From NCBI GenBank assembly GCA_013327885.1, contig JABUMY010000018.1, forward strand, positions 1 to 64,000: 64,000 nt of DNA. The letters run 5' to 3'. The notes beneath the pieces are model-generated. The model searched no databases, had not been told where the DNA came from, and worked only from the letters and a program-made list of their open reading frames with translations. The position numbers and the translations under genes were made by a program. Below are positions 16,877 to 25,884 of this stretch, piece after piece (position 1 is the first letter of the stretch; each line of letters starts with the position of its first letter). The DNA comes from Flavisolibacter longurius (GTDB taxonomy: Bacteria > Bacteroidota > Bacteroidia > Chitinophagales > Chitinophagaceae).

Positions 16877-17003
16877 CGTTTGACGTTTGACGTTTGACGT
16901 TTGACGTTTGACGTTTGACGTTTGACGTTTGACGTTTGACGTTTGACGTTTGACGTTTGACGTTTGACGTTTGACGTTTGACGTTTGACGTTTGACGTTT
17001 GAC
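16877..17003 (+). repeat. 7-bp tandem repeat CGTTTGA, about 18 copies
   Basis: An essentially perfect array of CGTTTGA runs for 127 bp. As the unit is 7 bp, three units give a 7-residue repeat in translation (SNVKRQT on the minus strand), explaining a spurious frame. Uniformity implies recent expansion by slippage, so copy number should vary between strains. Confidence 0.95.
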
Positions 17004-17047
17004 AGAAATCTATTAAGGTAGGAAAGGATCGTGGTTGGGAACACATC

Positions 17048-17114
17048 GGCTCCGTAGGAGCCACACCTTGGTAGAAAAGCAACGACACCATTATCAACCG
17101 GCCCCGTAGGGATC
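17048..17114. repeat. Pair of CCGTAGG palindromic units
   Basis: GGCTCCGTAGGAGCC (17048-17062) and GGCCCCGTAGGGATC (17100-17114) are two related short units 52 bp apart. I recall similar CCGTAGG units scattered in other Bacteroidota genomes; that is memory, not a search. Confidence 0.5.
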
Positions 17115-17125
17115 GAACTATTTTG

Positions 17126-17194
17126 AACCGCAGAGAAAGAGAGGACGCAAAGGGTTTCGCAGCGTCTATTTGTATTCTCTGCGTCTCTGCGGTT
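17126..17194. repeat. Spaced inverted repeat AACCGCAGAGA
   Basis: AACCGCAGAGA at 17126-17136 and its exact reverse complement at 17184-17194 enclose 47 bp. The arms continue as imperfect AGAGG/GCAGAG words. It resembles dispersed CGCAGAG repeats known from several environmental bacteria. Confidence 0.6.
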
Positions 17195-17357
17195 AAATAA
17201 AAAAGCTGAATAGAATTCCCAGCCGTACAAGTGTGCGACGCAACGGATGCTAAATAGAGTTACTGTTGCCGGAAACAGAAAAGAAAAATTTTGTTGAAAA
17301 CAATCAGCAAGAAGGTAGAATGGAATAATTTTAAAATCAATAAACCAGAACAGGATC

Positions 17358-18632
17358 ATGAGCAAACAAATGTTGTCCGTTATTTTAGGTGGTGGGGCAG
17401 GTACGCGGCTACAACCATTAACCACCAGCCGGAGCAAACCGGCTGTACCCATTGCCGGTAAATACAGGCTGGTTGATATCCCAATTTCCAACTGCCTGAA
17501 CTCCGGTATCACCCGGATGTTTGTACTCACCATGTACAACTCGGCCTCGCTCAACAGGCATATCAAGAACACCTATCACTTCAGTGCGTTCAGCTCAGCG
17601 TTTGTTGACATTCTTGCCGCGGAGCAAACGCCGGACAACCCTGCCTGGTACCAAGGCACGGCCGATGCGGTGCGCCAGGGACTGCGGCACATTGCCCCGT
17701 TTGACAGCGATTATATCCTGATCCTTTCCGGTGACCAGCTTTACCAGATCGACTTCCAGGAAATGTTATTTGCCCATAAAGAAACTGGCGCCGACATTAC
17801 TGTGGCCACCATCCCGGTGACTGCCAAGGAAGCTTCCGAGTTTGGTATCCTCAAAACGGATAACAATATGATCTCTTCCTTTATTGAAAAACCAAAGTCG
17901 GGACTGGAAGACTGGGTGAGCGATACCGGTGATGAAATGCGCAGCTTGGGAAAAGAGTACCTGGCGTCGATGGGTATCTATATTTTCAACCGGCAGTTGC
18001 TGTTTGACATGCTGCAGGATGAATACAAAAACGCAACTGACTTTGGTAAAGAGATCATTCCGCAGTCGATTGGTAAATACAAGGTTGCCAGCTACCAGTA
18101 TGAAGGTTATTGGGAAGACATCGGGAACATCCCGGCCTTTTACCACGCCAACCTGGCACTGACCAAAGACATTCCCGAGTTCAATCTGTTTGACAATACA
18201 AAAACTATTTACACCCGTGCCCGCATGCTGCCGCCGGCCAAGATCAGCGGTACCTTTCTGGAGCATGCCATCATTGCCGATGGTTGCATTGTCAATGCCA
18301 AGCACATCGAAAATTCTGTAATTGGTATCCGGTCACGTGTTGGCCGCGAATCAACCATTATCAGCTCCTATGTGATGGGCAGCGATTTTTACGAAACCAT
18401 CCACGATATCCTGGAAATTCAGGAGCAGGGCATCCCGCAACTGGGTATTGGTAACCGTTGCCATATTCAGAATGTTATCCTGGATAAAAACGTACGTATG
18501 GGCGATGACGTAAAGATCATCGGCGGGCCACATCTTCCCGACGAAGATGCCACGCTTTATACGATCAAAGAAGGTATTATCGTTATTAAGAAAGGTGCCA
18601 TTTTACCCAACGGGTTTACCCTCGGCGCCTGA
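17358..18632 (+). CDS. glgC: Glucose-1-phosphate adenylyltransferase
   Basis: The 424-residue enzyme makes ADP-glucose, the donor for GlgA. The N-terminal nucleotide-binding block is LSVILGGGAGTRLQPLTTSRSKPAVPI. SGDQLYQIDFQ, GILKTDNN...FIEKPK and YWEDIGNIPAFYHANLAL form the catalytic core. The C-terminal third is a left-handed beta-helix (IIADGCIV, ENSVIGIRSRVG, VILDKNVRMGDD), the usual allosteric part. Length is normal. It is expected to be the rate-limiting step of glycogen synthesis. A strong terminator follows. Confidence 0.95.
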   Translation: MSKQMLSVILGGGAGTRLQPLTTSRSKPAVPIAGKYRLVDIPISNCLNSGITRMFVLTMYNSASLNRHIKNTYHFSAFSSAFVDILAAEQTPDNPAWYQGTADAVRQGLRHIAPFDSDYILILSGDQLYQIDFQEMLFAHKETGADITVATIPVTAKEASEFGILKTDNNMISSFIEKPKSGLEDWVSDTGDEMRSLGKEYLASMGIYIFNRQLLFDMLQDEYKNATDFGKEIIPQSIGKYKVASYQYEGYWEDIGNIPAFYHANLALTKDIPEFNLFDNTKTIYTRARMLPPAKISGTFLEHAIIADGCIVNAKHIENSVIGIRSRVGRESTIISSYVMGSDFYETIHDILEIQEQGIPQLGIGNRCHIQNVILDKNVRMGDDVKIIGGPHLPDEDATLYTIKEGIIVIKKGAILPNGFTLGA

Positions 18633-18654
18633 TTTTCAACAGCGGAATCACATT

Positions 18655-18692
18655 GAAGAAGGAAGTGTGTAATTGATACACATTTCCTTCTT
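18655..18692 (+). terminator. Terminator of glgC
   Basis: GAAGAAGGAA-GTGTGTA faces TACACA-TTTCCTTCTT around a short loop, a stem of about 15 bp with one bulge. Confidence 0.75.
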
Positions 18693-18724
18693 ATCTTTCG
18701 GCAATCAAACTCCAATGATTGCTT

Positions 18725-20128
18725 ATGGCTACAGGAACCCATTCCTCCGCACAACCGTTGCTCCGCAGAAAACGGTTATCCTTTTCTGAATTATGGAACA
18801 TGAGCTTTGGATTCTTTGGGATCCAGTTTGGCTTTGCCCTTCAGAATGCTAACGTCAGCCGCATTTTTCAAACCCTTGGTGCTGAACTCGACAACATCGC
18901 TATCCTTTGGATCGCCGCGCCGGTAACCGGTTTGCTGGTGCAGCCGATCATTGGCTACCTCAGCGACCGTACCTGGCACCCGCGGTGGGGCAGGCGGCGG
19001 CCTTTCTTTTTTATCGGCGCTGTGCTGGCTGCCATTGCGCTTTTCCTTATGCCCAATTCGTCGGTGTTGTGGACAGCTGCTGTTTTGTTGTGGGTGCTGG
19101 ATGCATCGATCAATATTTCGATGGAGCCGTTCCGGGCTTTTGTCGGTGACAAACTTCCCAGTACACAACGTACCACAGGCTTTGCATTTCAAACCTTTTT
19201 TATCGGCCTTGGAGCGGTGATCGCTTCACTGCTGCCGTATATGTTCACTAACTGGTTTGGCATCAGCAACACAGCGCCGGAAGGCGTTATTCCACCTTCG
19301 GTAAAATATTCCTTTTACATTGGTGCTTTTGTTTTCCTTGCTGCGGTTTTGTGGACGGTTTTTACTTCCACGGAATACCCCCCGCAGGATATGAAGCAGT
19401 GGGAAGAAGAAAAGCGGAAAAGTAAAGGTGTGCTAAACGGCTTTACCGAAATAGTTCAAGGCATTGGTTCTATGCCCAAGACCATGGTGCAGCTGGCCGT
19501 GGTGCAGTTCTTTACCTGGCTTGCCTTTTTTTCGATGTGGATCTATACCACGCCGGGTGTGGCGCAAAACGCTTATGGTACAACCGATACCACTTCCAAA
19601 GCCTACCAGGATGCGGGTGATTGGGTAGGGGTGATGTTCATGGTGTACAACGGTGTTTCGGCGCTGGCAGCATTTATTTTGCCCATCATCGCTGCCAAAA
19701 CTAGTCGCCGCATGACGCACCTTTTCTGCCTTGTGATTGGCGGTTTTGGATTGATTGGCATCTACCTGGCAAAAGATCCCGGGCTGCTGCTCCTGCCAAT
19801 GATTGCCATTGGTCTTGCCTGGGCTTCTACACTTACCATGCCGTACGCTATCCTTGCCGGTTCGCTGCCGGTGAACAAGATGGGATTTTATATGGGTGTC
19901 TTTAATTTCTTTATCGTTATCCCCCAGATTGTGGCGGCTGCCATTCTTGGTTTTTTTGTCAACAATGTTTTTGGCAACCAAAGCATTTATGCCCTGGCTG
20001 TGGGCGGGGTTTCCATGATCATGGCGGGCTTCTTAAATTTCATCGTAAAAGAAGACACAAAAGAATCTGCCGAAGAGATTGTAGACGAAGCCATGCTAAC
20101 TGAAAAAACACCTACAACATACTCATGA
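18725..20128 (+). CDS. MFS transporter, SLC45-like (probable maltodextrin or disaccharide importer)
   Basis: The 467-residue, 12-helix transporter has the SLC45/sucrose-transporter style loop PIIGYLSDRTWHPRWGRRRPF between helices 2 and 3, and SINISMEPFRAFVGDKLP in helix 4. The ATG at 18725 is preferred over a TTG two codons earlier. Its stop overlaps the neopullulanase start by four bases (ATGA), so the pair is translationally coupled. The context argues that it imports a product of starch or maltodextrin cleavage across the inner membrane. Substrate is inferred from the neighbour only. Confidence 0.85.
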   Translation: MATGTHSSAQPLLRRKRLSFSELWNMSFGFFGIQFGFALQNANVSRIFQTLGAELDNIAILWIAAPVTGLLVQPIIGYLSDRTWHPRWGRRRPFFFIGAVLAAIALFLMPNSSVLWTAAVLLWVLDASINISMEPFRAFVGDKLPSTQRTTGFAFQTFFIGLGAVIASLLPYMFTNWFGISNTAPEGVIPPSVKYSFYIGAFVFLAAVLWTVFTSTEYPPQDMKQWEEEKRKSKGVLNGFTEIVQGIGSMPKTMVQLAVVQFFTWLAFFSMWIYTTPGVAQNAYGTTDTTSKAYQDAGDWVGVMFMVYNGVSALAAFILPIIAAKTSRRMTHLFCLVIGGFGLIGIYLAKDPGLLLLPMIAIGLAWASTLTMPYAILAGSLPVNKMGFYMGVFNFFIVIPQIVAAAILGFFVNNVFGNQSIYALAVGGVSMIMAGFLNFIVKEDTKESAEEIVDEAMLTEKTPTTYS

Positions 20129-21984
20129 AAAAATTGAACGTACTGCTTGCCATCGTTCTGCTGACGATGGCCTCCTTTGCACAGGAACTAACGGCTTACC
20201 CTACCCATTGGTGGGCAGGAATGAAGAATCCAAACCTGCAACTGATGCTGCGGGGAACCGGGATCGCAAACCAGATCCCGCAGTTCAAGCTGCCTGCTGC
20301 CGGCGTTCGCATGGCGGAAGGGGTCACTTTAAAAGCGGTTCACCGCGTTGCCAATCCAAACTATGTTTTTATTGACCTGCAGATTGCTGCCAACGCCAAA
20401 CCGGGTATAAAAGAATTGAAGTTTCCTTCGGGGAAAACAATTCGGTACGAGATAAAAGCCCGCAGTAAAGAAAATGGCAAAACAAGGATCAGGGGTGTGG
20501 ACGCGAAGGACTTTATCTACCTCATCATGCCCGACCGTTTTAGCAATGGCGATCCCTCCAATGATCGGGTGCCCGGCATGCGCGACCAGTCGCTGAACCG
20601 CGATACCATTTTTGAACGCCATGGCGGGGATCTGAAAGGTGTGCAGAACAAGTTGCCTTACCTGCAGGACCTGGGCGTGACGGCCATTTGGCTAAACCCG
20701 GTGATCGAGAACGACATGCCCAGCCGCACGGAACATGGTTATGCATTTACCGATCATTACCGCATTGACAGGCGGATTGGCGGTGAAAAAGCTTACCATG
20801 ACCTGGTGAACGACATTCATGCAAGAGGCATGAAGATCATCCAGGATGCGGTATACAACCATGTGGGCCTGGAACATTTTCTTTTCCGCGACCAGCCGGA
20901 CAGCACCTGGTTTCACCGCTGGCCGAAGTACACGCAAACAACCTACAAGGAACAAACCTTGTTTGATCCGTATGCGTCCAAAACCGACAAGCTGCTGATG
21001 AGCGATGGCTGGTTTGTGCCTTCGATGCCGGATGTAAACCACCATAACCCGCTTTTTGCTACGTTCCTGATTCAGCATGCAATCTGGTCAACCGAAGAAT
21101 TTGGATTGGATGGCTGGCGCATTGACACCTATGCCTACAACGATCTCGATTTTATGAACCGCTGCAACAAAGCCTTGCTGGACGAATACCCGCAGCTTCA
21201 CCTCTTTGGCGAAACCTGGGTGCATGGCGTGATCAACCAGGCTTATTTTGCGGAGAATACATTGAACGTTCCGTTCAAGAGCAACCTGCCTGCGGTGACG
21301 GATTTTCAAACCCATTTGTATGGCATTTTGCCGGCGCTTAAGGAGCCGTTTGGCTGGACCGAAGGCGTGAATAAACTTTACACCACGCTGGCGCAGGATG
21401 TTGTGTACAAAGACCCCATGAAAAACGTAAACTTCCTGGACAACCACGACAAGACCCGCTTTTTCTCCGAGATAGGCGAAGATGTAGACAAGTTCAAAAT
21501 TGGTATTGGCTGGCTGTTAACGGCAAGAGGGATTCCGCAGCTTTATTATGGAACAGAGATCCTGATGAAAGGCGTTGCCAACCCGGATGGCTGGGTGCGG
21601 CTTGATTTTCCCGGCGGCTGGCCCGGCGACAAAGAGAACAAATTTGAGCGGAGTGGTAGAACTGCCACTGAAGATTCGGCTTACAACTGGGTGCGTACCA
21701 TCGCGAATTACCGTAAAAAAACGCCAGCATTGCAAACCGGCAAGTTTACCCAATATGTTCCCGAAGACGGCGTGTACACTTATTTCCGTTACGACAACAA
21801 CAAAACGTTGATGGTTGTGATGAATACAATGGAGAAAGAGCGGTCCGTAAAAACAGATCGCTTTGCCGAGCGGACAAAAGGTTTTTCCAAAGCGAAAAAC
21901 ATTGTTACGTCAAACACACAAAGCCTAGCCGGGCAGTGGAGCATTCCCGCAAAAACCATCTGGATAATGGAGCTGGAGAAATAA
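20125..21984 (+). CDS. susA: Periplasmic neopullulanase/cyclomaltodextrinase (GH13, SusA-like)
   Basis: The 619-residue enzyme has a signal peptide ending at SFAQ. An N-terminal starch-binding/cyclomaltodextrinase domain begins WWAGMKNPNLQLMLRG, the SusA hallmark. The GH13 barrel carries DAVYNHVG (region I), DGWRIDTY (region II, nucleophile Asp), FGETW (acid/base Glu) and FLDNHD (region IV). It should cut maltodextrins or pullulan in the periplasm. It is coupled to the transporter upstream and followed by a very strong terminator. The susA symbol is by homology; no susCD is adjacent. Confidence 0.9.
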   Translation: MKKLNVLLAIVLLTMASFAQELTAYPTHWWAGMKNPNLQLMLRGTGIANQIPQFKLPAAGVRMAEGVTLKAVHRVANPNYVFIDLQIAANAKPGIKELKFPSGKTIRYEIKARSKENGKTRIRGVDAKDFIYLIMPDRFSNGDPSNDRVPGMRDQSLNRDTIFERHGGDLKGVQNKLPYLQDLGVTAIWLNPVIENDMPSRTEHGYAFTDHYRIDRRIGGEKAYHDLVNDIHARGMKIIQDAVYNHVGLEHFLFRDQPDSTWFHRWPKYTQTTYKEQTLFDPYASKTDKLLMSDGWFVPSMPDVNHHNPLFATFLIQHAIWSTEEFGLDGWRIDTYAYNDLDFMNRCNKALLDEYPQLHLFGETWVHGVINQAYFAENTLNVPFKSNLPAVTDFQTHLYGILPALKEPFGWTEGVNKLYTTLAQDVVYKDPMKNVNFLDNHDKTRFFSEIGEDVDKFKIGIGWLLTARGIPQLYYGTEILMKGVANPDGWVRLDFPGGWPGDKENKFERSGRTATEDSAYNWVRTIANYRKKTPALQTGKFTQYVPEDGVYTYFRYDNNKTLMVVMNTMEKERSVKTDRFAERTKGFSKAKNIVTSNTQSLAGQWSIPAKTIWIMELEK

Positions 21985-22005
21985 CTTGTCGAAATACAAA
22001 TGCAT

Positions 22006-22046
22006 AAAGAAGAAATGCTCCTGCCTGCCAGGAGCATTTCTTCTTT
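22006..22046 (+). terminator. Strong terminator after the neopullulanase gene
   Basis: A perfect 18-bp stem (22006-22023 with 22029-22046) closes on the 5-base loop CCTGC. The stem base is AAAGAAGAAA/TTTCTTCTTT, so it can end transcription in either direction. Confidence 0.88.
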
Positions 22047-22139
22047 AAAATGTAAACTTTGATTTCAGTAATAAATAAACGGTATTAAGTAGGTCAAAAA
22101 ATCCCCTCCATTCCCTTTTCCGCTTAAATTGCTCTTTTT

Positions 22140-22541
22140 ATGAATCGGCGCAATAGCTTGATCCCTCTTTTGCTGCTCCTGCTTGTGTTTGCCGTCTTTC
22201 TGGTGAGGCGATGGAATGAGCCGCAGCGAAAAGAGGCGTTTGACCGCGAGCCGCCAACCCTCCATTTTACCGCCAGGGCAAAATGCCAAATGGCTTGCCG
22301 GTATGTAAGCAAGGAGGAGATTGAAGAAATTATGAAAAAAGGGCTTATCAATTTTAATCGTTCCAACCGGCGGCGAAGCCCTTGCCCGGCCTTTGCGATG
22401 CAGGGGCGGACGGCCAGTGGCAAAAGCCTGATGGTCCTTTTTGCACAATGCAAGGATGAAACAACTGTGATGGCTCTTTATAACCTAAAAGATTCTGCAA
22501 GCTGCAATTGCCCGCTTACCGAAAAGGAGGGAGGACGCTGA
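22140..22541 (+). CDS. Membrane-anchored DUF4258-like protein
   Basis: The 133-residue protein has one N-terminal membrane anchor (LIPLLLLLLVFAVFLV). The outer part contains LHFTARAKCQMACRYVSKEEIEEIM, which fits the DUF4258 pattern of H...M..R.I...EI. Four cysteines occur in the C-terminal half, two of them close together as CNC. DUF4258 proteins are small and of unknown function; some are toxin-like. The stop TGA overlaps the ATG of the following acyltransferase (TGATG), so the two are probably translated together. Confidence 0.65.
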   Translation: MNRRNSLIPLLLLLLVFAVFLVRRWNEPQRKEAFDREPPTLHFTARAKCQMACRYVSKEEIEEIMKKGLINFNRSNRRRSPCPAFAMQGRTASGKSLMVLFAQCKDETTVMALYNLKDSASCNCPLTEKEGGR

Positions 22542-23305
22542 TGCGAAAATTGTTGCTTCCGTTCCGGGTGCTTTATGTTGTGTATGCTTTCCTGCTTTTT
22601 TTCCTGCTGATGCTGCCGGTGTTTGTCTGGTCTTTGTTTGCTACGCTTTTTGGTCGCGTTAGGGGCGGTAACCTGGTATATTATAGCTGCATCGCCTGGG
22701 CCGCCATCTGGTTTCCCCTGATCTTTATCCGGCACCGCAACATCTATTTACAAAAACCGAGGAAAGACCAGTCGTATATTTTTGTTGCCAACCACATTTC
22801 GTATCTTGATGCGGCCATTATTCCAACCATCTTTCGCCGGCAATTACGACCGCTTGGCAAAGCCGAAATGGCCAAGATTCCTGTCTTTGGAACTATCTAT
22901 AAAAACGCCATTGTTACCGTTGACCGCAGCAACCCGGCCAACCGGGCTAAGAGCGTGCAGGCCTTAAAATCGCTTTTACGCAAAGGTATCTCCGTGCTGG
23001 TTTTCCCCGAGGGCACGTTTAACGAAACAGGCAAACCGTTAAAAGATTTTTACGAGGGGGCTTTTCGCATTGCCATTGAAACCGGTACGCCGGTGAAGCC
23101 CGTGCTGATCCTTGATATGTACGACCGCATGCACACCCATTCTGTTTTTTCGCTCAACCCCGGCAAGAGCCGCGCTGTTTTTTTGCCGGAAGTGCCAACG
23201 GAAGGATTGACGCTAAAAGATGCGCCAGCGCTGAAAGAAACCGTTTACCGGTTGATGGAAAAAGAATTGATTGCTTACAAGGCTTCGTGGATAAAAGAAC
23301 CGTAG
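22541..23305 (+). CDS. plsC: 1-acyl-sn-glycerol-3-phosphate acyltransferase
   Basis: The 254-residue membrane enzyme forms phosphatidic acid from lysophosphatidic acid. It has an N-terminal hydrophobic hairpin, the HX4D motif in FVANHISYLDAAIIP, and the FPEGTFNETGK motif. The ATG at 22541 overlaps the upstream stop; a start 11 codons earlier would overlap more deeply and lacks support. Length is normal. Confidence 0.92.
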   Translation: MRKLLLPFRVLYVVYAFLLFFLLMLPVFVWSLFATLFGRVRGGNLVYYSCIAWAAIWFPLIFIRHRNIYLQKPRKDQSYIFVANHISYLDAAIIPTIFRRQLRPLGKAEMAKIPVFGTIYKNAIVTVDRSNPANRAKSVQALKSLLRKGISVLVFPEGTFNETGKPLKDFYEGAFRIAIETGTPVKPVLILDMYDRMHTHSVFSLNPGKSRAVFLPEVPTEGLTLKDAPALKETVYRLMEKELIAYKASWIKEP

Positions 23306-23408
23306 TATTTTGCTCCCAAAATCTGTTTGTATACAATGAGTGGAATTGAAACGTGCGGAATGGAATGGATAAGAACGAAAAACCTTTTCGAAACAGGGGG
23401 AGCTGCGC

Positions 23409-25850
23409 ATGTTTGCTGAAGTGCTCATACCGCTTTCATTGCCTAAAAATTACACCTGGCATATTCCGGACAGCATGCTGGCAAGCATCAGCGTGGGCTG
23501 CCGCGTGGAAGTGAACCTGGGGAAAAATAAAAAATACGCAGGTGTTGTCAAGCGCATTCACAACGAAGAGCCCCTGAGCTTTGAAGCCAAGGATATCCTC
23601 AATGTGCTGGACACCGAACCGGTCATTCATCCTTTTCAGTTGAAATTGTGGGAGTGGATGGCCCGCTATTACATGTGCACCGAAGGCGATGTAATGGCGG
23701 CCGCTCTTCCTTCGCATTTCAAGCTTTCCAGCGAAACGATCCTTATCTACAACGAAGAATTTGGCGATGATTTTTCGGAGCTCGACAACGATGAATTTTT
23801 GGTAGCGGAAGCCCTGCAAATAAAGCACGAGTTAAAGCTGACCGAAGTGCAACAGATCCTGGATGTGCCGCATGTTTATCCTATCGTCAACAAGCTGATT
23901 GGAAAAAAAGTTTGTTTTGTGTGGGAATCGCTCAAGCAAGCTTACACCGCCAAGAAAGAAACTTTTGTGCTACTTTCCAACGAATACCACGATGAGGACA
24001 AGCTATCGCAACTGCTCAACAACTGGGGCCGTGCACCCAAGCAAATGGAATTGCTGCTGGCTTACCTGCACCTGGTGAAAACACAAGGTGAAGTGACCAA
24101 AGCCGAATTGCTGAAAAAAGCATCCGCCTCCGATGCACAGTTGAAAGGATTGGTTGACAAGGATATCCTGCGGATCGAAAAACGCAGCATCGATCGCATT
24201 CAGTATGCACCCAAAGATGTGACCATTGATTTCACACTTTCTCCTGCCCAGCAAGAAGCGCTGGATGGCGTGCAGCAATGTTTTGAAACCAAACAAGTGA
24301 CCTTGTTGCATGGCGTTACTTCCAGCGGCAAAACCCATGTGTATGTTAAGCTGATTGAGCAGGCCATTCGCAAAGGCCAGCAGGTTTTGTACATGCTGCC
24401 GGAGATCGCTCTAACGTCGCAGATCATACGTCGTTTGCAAAAGCATTTTGGCGGCTATATTGGTATCTACCATTCCAAGTTCAGCCAGAACGAAAGGGTG
24501 GAGATCTGGAACAAGGTCAAAAGCGGGGAGATGAAAATTGTACTGGGTGCAAGAAGCTCTCTTTTTCTGCCCTACCGCGACCTGGGCCTGATCATTTGCG
24601 ACGAAGAACACGACCCGTCATACAAGCAACAAGAGCCGGCACCCCGCTACCACGGCAGGGATGCCGCTATTTACATGGCTTCGCTTACCGGGAGCAAAGT
24701 GTTGCTGGGCAGTGCCACGCCTTGCCTCGAAACGTATCACAACGCCAAGACTGAAAAATATGGCCTGGTAACATTGGCTGATCGGTTTGGAGAAGTAAAG
24801 CTGCCCACCATAGAATTTATCGACAGTCGCACCGTTGCCAGCAAGCCAGGTGAAAAGGTGATGCTCTCGCCGCCATTGCTTGATGAGATCAAAGGCACGG
24901 TGGGCCGGGGCAAACAGGTTATTCTTTTCCAAAACCGGCGGGGTTATTCGCCTTACCAGTTGTGCACCGTTTGCGGCTGGATCGCCGAATGCCGCAACTG
25001 CGATGTTTCGCTTACCTATCACAAACAATCCAACAAGCTCAAATGTCATTACTGCGGCAACATTTATCCGCCGGTAAATACCTGCGCAGCCTGCGGCAGT
25101 GATAAAATGGTGCAGCGCAGTTTCGGTACGGAGAAGATCGAGGAGCTGGTAGAAGCAAGCCTTAAAGGTGTGAAGGTGAGTCGCATGGATTTTGATTCGG
25201 TAAAAAATAAAAATGCACACGATGTGCTTATCCAGCAGTTCGAACAAAAAAAGATTGATGTGCTGGTAGGCACGCAGATGGTGGTGAAGGGTTTGGATTT
25301 TGACAACGTTGACCTGGTTGGCATCCTGGATGCGGACGGCCTGCTTCATTTTGCCGATTTTAGGGTGCACGAAAGAGCTTTCCAGTTAATGGAGCAGGTG
25401 AGTGGCCGGGCGGGTAGAAGGGCTGGGATTGGCAAGGTGTTGATTCAAACCACTAACCCGGCGCACCCGGTGCTACAGCATGTGGCGCGGCACGATTATG
25501 CAGGCATGTACAACGAAGAAATTGAAAAACGCAAACAGTTTGGTTACCCACCATTTTCACGGATCATCAACCTTCACTTTAAGCACAAGGAACGTGACAT
25601 TGTGTTTGATGCGGCACACAGCTTTGCCAAGCGCATGGATTTCCTGTACCGGAATTATATCGTTGGTCCTGCGGAACCGGTGGTGAACAGGGTGCGGGGC
25701 ATGTTCCTGATGGAAATGCTGCTCAAGCTTCCCCGCGATGCGCAATTGATCGCCCGGTGCAAAGATGATATCATGAAAGAATGTGCGGCCCTGCACCAGC
25801 TCAAGCAGTTTAAGAAAGTTGTGATCTTACCCGATGTGGATGCGCAGTAG
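23409..25850 (+). CDS. priA: Primosomal replication-restart helicase PriA
   Basis: The 813-residue superfamily-2 helicase restarts stalled forks. It has an N-terminal DNA-binding domain (FAEVLIPLSLPKNYTW), Walker A GVTSSGKTHVYVK near residue 300, and a DEEH box in ICDEEHDPSYKQ. The zinc-binding region carries eight cysteines in CxxC pairs (CTVCGW...CRNC...CHYC...CAACGS), between the helicase motifs. GTQMVVKGLDF and GRAGRR are motifs V and VI. Length is at the upper normal range for Bacteroidota. Confidence 0.95.
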   Translation: MFAEVLIPLSLPKNYTWHIPDSMLASISVGCRVEVNLGKNKKYAGVVKRIHNEEPLSFEAKDILNVLDTEPVIHPFQLKLWEWMARYYMCTEGDVMAAALPSHFKLSSETILIYNEEFGDDFSELDNDEFLVAEALQIKHELKLTEVQQILDVPHVYPIVNKLIGKKVCFVWESLKQAYTAKKETFVLLSNEYHDEDKLSQLLNNWGRAPKQMELLLAYLHLVKTQGEVTKAELLKKASASDAQLKGLVDKDILRIEKRSIDRIQYAPKDVTIDFTLSPAQQEALDGVQQCFETKQVTLLHGVTSSGKTHVYVKLIEQAIRKGQQVLYMLPEIALTSQIIRRLQKHFGGYIGIYHSKFSQNERVEIWNKVKSGEMKIVLGARSSLFLPYRDLGLIICDEEHDPSYKQQEPAPRYHGRDAAIYMASLTGSKVLLGSATPCLETYHNAKTEKYGLVTLADRFGEVKLPTIEFIDSRTVASKPGEKVMLSPPLLDEIKGTVGRGKQVILFQNRRGYSPYQLCTVCGWIAECRNCDVSLTYHKQSNKLKCHYCGNIYPPVNTCAACGSDKMVQRSFGTEKIEELVEASLKGVKVSRMDFDSVKNKNAHDVLIQQFEQKKIDVLVGTQMVVKGLDFDNVDLVGILDADGLLHFADFRVHERAFQLMEQVSGRAGRRAGIGKVLIQTTNPAHPVLQHVARHDYAGMYNEEIEKRKQFGYPPFSRIINLHFKHKERDIVFDAAHSFAKRMDFLYRNYIVGPAEPVVNRVRGMFLMEMLLKLPRDAQLIARCKDDIMKECAALHQLKQFKKVVILPDVDAQ

Positions 25851-25884
25851 CCAACACGCAATCAGCAAAACGCAATTGGCAACA

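Larger units (their letters stand above)
16834..17357. other. Repeat-rich gap between glgA and glgC
   Basis: The 524 bp carry no real gene. In order they hold a G/T-rich arm made of GTTTGTAGTT-like words directly after the glgA stop, an 18-copy 7-bp tandem repeat, two CCGTAGG-centred short palindromes and a spaced inverted repeat AACCGCAGAGA. A long minus-strand frame here is only translated repeat. The last 130 bp before glgC are AT-rich and may contain its promoter; no exact TAnnTTTG was found. Confidence 0.75.

Noticed and set aside
16877-17003. Possible CRISPR array
   Set aside because: Units are 7 bp and directly adjacent with no spacers, and no cas gene is present.
16844-17572. A 242-residue minus-strand frame with repeated SNVKRQT units
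   Set aside because: The repeat comes from translating the 7-bp DNA array; the frame also runs across unrelated repeats and into the start of glgC on the other strand.
24618-25370. A 250-residue minus-strand frame
   Set aside because: It lies entirely antisense to priA helicase motifs and is a shadow of a GC-rich conserved gene. Similar shadows at 13258-13782, 4628-5293, 31031-31900 and 33387-33908 were dropped for the same reason.
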